From Glandiceps talaboti (taxonomy: Eukaryota > Hemichordata > Enteropneusta > Spengelidae): a stretch of 64,000 nt of DNA. Under the pieces are notes generated by a model, which was not told where the DNA came from, searched no databases, and saw only the letters and a program-made list of their open reading frames with translations. Where the stretch lies: the NCBI RefSeq assembly GCF_964340395.1, contig NC_135568.1:15030276-15094275 (forward strand), given 5' to 3'. Below, piece after piece: positions 38,460 through 64,000 of the stretch. Each line of letters opens with the position of its first letter. The stretch's first letter is position 1. Position numbers and translations under genes: made by a program.

Positions 38460-40283
38460 TATGCGTGACTGTGTCAAACAGCGTGAGTTAACAGTATCCT
38501 GCTATGCGCTGTATGACAAGAGGCATAAGAGGGGTAAGCAAGTGGTACTACGTCAATGTAATCGCTTTATATTCGTGGACTGTAAAAAAATATTAACAAA
38601 AAATAATCAAGTCTGAACTGGTAATCAGATTACTTAGCGGTTGCCTAGATAATTTTAAACTGGGCATTTTAGTTACTGAGTGGTCATTTTCATTCCAACG
38701 TAAGGGGTTTCTATTTATAGCAACCATTTCTGCAAATCTGTACCACTCTTTAATATTGTTAGATATTGTAGTCACCACTACGGTGTGCCCAGTAACATGA
38801 CTGGTATGTGTGACGGTGTAGTATGAGTACAGTAAAGGCATTGTTGAAAACTCGAGCTCGTCAAAGTTTCAGTTCTTTCATAGATAATGGTAGGGTGTAG
38901 ACTTGTTGAAGTCTCTAGGCTTTTTTTCTTTCTTTATTCGTCACACAATTGTGTCCATTTGTGCAAAATAGCGACCTGAGTGAGTGATTGCGAACAGTCG
39001 GGTGAAGGCTAAGCCCATTGAGACTACTTGTAACGGGGGGGGGGGGGGTGACCACATTATCCTTCCCAGACTTTGAAATCAATAACAAATTCAAAACATT
39101 TGTTGATTATGAGACCTAAACAAACCTCCCAAGGGAATGGTGACAGCCTAGCCCGGGTGCTTTTCTTTCACCGAATACAGTCTCAAGATAACAAGAAAAG
39201 CGCAGTATTGTATTAGCGCCACATCCAGCTAGGGGATGGACTGCGACAGCCATGATTGACAGCTGGGATGGTGACACTTACCACGCACCGTGCACCGAAT
39301 TAGATCTTTGGAGTAATGCTCCAAAGGAACGGTAGCTAACAATACCTGAATGACCTCATTTATTCTCGGCATGATGACATGTAACATGGATGGTGAACAG
39401 AGAATTTACAAAAGCGCTAAAATTTGGACACAAATATAAATTCGGCCATGCAGCGATACTAATTTGTACATAGTCATACAGACCACAATTATTTTTTGTG
39501 AATTATTTTTGTTTGGCTCAGCTTGACACCAAACTGTCCCAAGGGAGGCACGGTAGGCAATCTGGAGTACAAGTGAAGTGTTTTTGCTAAAAGGTACTAG
39601 TGTGAAATTGACAAAAACTTGTGGTCGTTAATGCTGCTGGTATTTTGGTGTAGCATGCTGAGACATTTTACTGACCAATGTCACAATTTTGTACACGAAA
39701 TCAGGCTTCCCTGGTTGCTGGCTTTGGGTATGGTTTCAATTCTTCGCAGCGTGCAACTCAACATGGGTAAAAAAGAACCTTCGTTGCCATAACAATAAAT
39801 AATAAATGTAGGGTGTTTGTTATTGTCGATGCGTAGGACAGTGTTAAATTGAGGAATCCTAATGTTATAATATTATGAACCCTTTTTTTCTATAAAGCGC
39901 CCTCACACCGCAGACTATTTGGTATCACGATTTAGTATCGACATTTGAGCGAAATTTACATATAATAAAATCGACCTTATTCCAATAAAACAAATACTTT
40001 TTACATAGTAAAATCCTGTGAAGTAGTTTTCATTCGAATTCACGCAGTTTGAGTTCTCTAGTTACTGTGTTGATACTTTTCCATACAAGGTTAGTATTCT
40101 CATCGTTATGTAAATGAACTACTCGAAGGGACAAAAACCATTTATACAACTTATCCAAGTGTTGAGAATCATTCAAAAGCAGTTGACGAAGTAATTTTGA
40201 CGACATTATGGCCAGAGGGACAAATTTTGAAATTCTTCAGATACCATGTACTGCGCCCTCATCGTTTTCACAAGACTTTTAGA
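38460..40283. other. Intergenic, no gene seen
   Basis: It contains a G run near 39,037 and ordinary AT-rich sequence. Small frames at 38,593-38,841 and 40,197-40,379 have no protein likeness. Confidence 0.5.
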
Positions 40284-40323
40284 ACAACATCACAATTTGT
40301 AAAAAGGCAAATTGTGATGTTGT
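40284..40323. repeat. 16-bp perfect hairpin at the edge of the leader-exon duplication
   Basis: ACAACATCACAATTTG and its exact reverse complement flank an 8-base spacer. It directly abuts the (TTTG)n run with which the duplicated block begins. Confidence 0.85.
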
Positions 40324-40424
40324 TTGTTTGTTTGTTTGTTTGTTTGTTCGTTCGTTCGTTCGTTTGTCGGTTTGTTTAATAAATCCAGGAAGGATCTGAG
40401 GGTACAATTTAACCACCCCCCCCC

Positions 40425-40464
<40 letters not shown>

Positions 40465-41311
40465 ACCACCATTCTGAAAGGGTTTGAAAGTGAACAAGAT
40501 ACGACATCTACTGTTAAGATGTTTATTTCAATTAAGTAAAGATCTTAGCAGTAGAAGTAGTGTCTTGTTTACTTACCTACCCATTTACATTCCTCAAGAT
40601 GCGCCTGTACTAGGTGTCATTATTTTGTGGTTGGACTGAATCGTGCTTCATAATAAAAACCAATTCTGATAGCTGACAGTTGTTGAGATTATGTAAATTA
40701 TGGTATTCATTTTATTGTGAAAAAAAGATATACATTAATTTTTGTATTACCTTCGTAATTTTTGTGAACGCGTAATTTTCTGTAAACTGTAAACTGTACT
40801 TCATGACGCCCCCCCCCCCCACTCACCTCCTCAGAACATTATGGAGTGTTATAAACACATGTTTACTGATCTCAATGTGGAATGTCATCCACTATATTTT
40901 TATTTATTTTTAGTAGGGGGGGGGGAGGTGTGGATTACCCCAACACAAACTGTTTAACAAGTAGAGGTTTCCGCAGGTTATTGAGAGCGCTTTGAGGAAA
41001 CAGACGTGTGATGTTGCCATGGTGATCAGTCAACGTGTTTTCAATAATGGTAATTGTGAAACTAATATCACGATAATTATAATCAACTCTTCCGTCATGC
41101 TTGATACCAGGGGAGAGATAATTTCCAATATGCAATATGTTTTAATTAATTATTCATATTTTTTACACAGTAATAGGTTAAACATATCATTCAGTTGATA
41201 GAAGAACATCATTGGAGACGTAATATGTAAAAATATTGCATTTCCCTGTGTATCTACGGACAAACAGAGAAGATTCGCAATTTTGCTACAGGGAGTTAAA
41301 TCTCTACAGCA

Positions 41312-62815
<21,504 letters not shown>

Positions 62816-64000
62816 GTAGGTGAATCACTGACCTTTACTTTAAATTTACTTCAATTTAATTTATTCTTGCAGTATGTAGTTCTTGTTAAACGACCAAGGT
62901 TTCTATGACTACGTGTTTGTACCGTTTTGCTTCTTCGTGTTGGAAGGCATTGTCAAGCTGTCCGTTTTATGGCGTAATTCATCTTAGGTGGGTAGGGGGG
63001 GGGGTGGTGGCGTTGGAGCTGAAGTGGTTGGGTTTAGTTATTCTTGTTTTTATCAAATGACCAGCAGTGGTCTATCATTTCCTTAAATATTGCTGATGAG
63101 TTTTGTAATAGTTATATGATACTTGAATTACTTTGACTCTATACTAATTTGAAATCAATATTCTTTAAACCTAGCTGCACTAGCTGTAACTGGGGTGTTA
63201 TTTTTTTGATCAGATGATCAACATTATATTCATTGAAAATTGTTCAAATACCAATAATTGGACATTGTATATGTTAATTAGAGGCAATATTATTATGTAC
63301 ATGTAGTATAAAGGTGAAATCGTGTTTCGGTGGGGTGCTGAAAATCAATTTGATCACTTACACAAATATGTTTATCCACACATGTGTCAATACTGTACGA
63401 TATCACAATTAAGTCATTATATCTAGTACTAAAGTTTCAGAAAAATGTACCAGTTGCAGCTAGTGCAGCCTTACCTTCATTTTCTTCACCAATCTCGGTA
63501 AACTTCTTTTAGGTATTCTTGTGCTTTTGTGTGTTTCTTATAAATTTTGCTTGTACAAATCAGTTAACCTCAGTAGCATAAAATAAAGTCAAGTACCCAA
63601 GTCACATGTGGGCATGTGCCCTGGGGGGGGGGTACTCGGGTGGGTAATGGGTACATATGTACCCTGGTGGACAAAATTTACAACCACAAATACTACAAAA
63701 AATCAAAAAGTAGGGGTCAAAAGTCTACATTTTAGCCAGAAACGGGGGTCAAAACTCTGCATTTAACCGACTACAACATTCACGGCGCTGCTCCAATCGT
63801 CCGAGTGGTCATGAGTTTGAACACTTTTGATACACTTTCACATGACACGTGCATGCTCTAGTCATCGCTAGGTCATTGGCTGCCGGGGGTGCCTATTTCC
63901 GATAAAGATGACTGAAAACAACCCGTGGAAACAACCTTGTTCAAAATATGGGGTTTAAGGTATACATAGAAGTGGCCGTATGGATGATGGATGCGAATAC
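62816..64000 (+). other. Intron 9 of the modular gene (partial), no exon seen
   Basis: It contains a G run at about 62,996-63,004, an element-C copy and from about 63,590 a GGGTAC/GGGTCAAAA-rich stretch that looks repetitive. Confidence 0.5.
63173..63469. mobile_element. MITE-like element C, copy 4
   Basis: GCTGCACTAGCTGTAACTGG at the left and CCAGTTGCAGCTAGTGCAGC at the right form a 20-bp inverted repeat with one mismatch. It is the cleanest copy, under 300 bp, with no coding capacity. Confidence 0.8.

Overview
The window is animal genomic DNA: AT-rich, with GT-AG introns, very many microsatellites, short inverted-repeat elements and a non-LTR retrotransposon fragment. The gene set (CYP20 P450s, an expansin-like protein, a modular protein with HYR domains) and the repeats suggest a marine invertebrate. 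Hemichordate, cephalochordate or lophotrochozoan are all possible; I cannot name the species. No prokaryotic operon, CRISPR array or recognisable tRNA or rRNA was seen.

Positions 1-26,240, minus strand: a tandem array of CYP20-family cytochrome P450 genes with a period of about 12 kb. Copy 2 (4,047-12,761) reconstructs as 11 exons with consistent phases and no stop, giving 478 residues. Copy 3 (16,281-25,131) has the same 11 exons, all identical in length to copy 2 except exon 3, which carries one extra base and a stop. Copy 1 (1,080-2,170, cut by the window edge) keeps exons 1 and 3 but has lost exon 2, where a dispersed repeat now lies. Mobile-element insertions distinguish the copies and give good empty-site comparisons.

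Positions 27,694-35,802, minus strand: a complete three-exon gene of 282 residues. It encodes a two-domain expansin-like protein (double-psi beta-barrel plus CBM63-like domain) with a signal peptide and a probable GPI-anchor tail. The residues known to matter in bacterial expansin EXLX1 are present. This is the most surprising protein in the window.

Positions 40,300-64,000, plus strand: the 5' part of a long modular secreted gene that runs off the right edge. The leader exon and its surroundings are duplicated 3 kb apart and encode the same signal peptide. Then follow a fucolectin/F5-8C-type domain split over two exons, a cysteine-rich cassette exon between the halves, two copies of a GCY/GCF cysteine-rich module with decayed exon copies between them, and three HYR domains. 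Every intron is in phase 1.

The rest is introns and intergenic DNA filled with a 1.3-kb inverted-repeat element family, a 1.2-kb foldback, two MITE-like families, tandem repeats and long microsatellites. All exon models are manual reconstructions from splice sites, reading phase and family knowledge.
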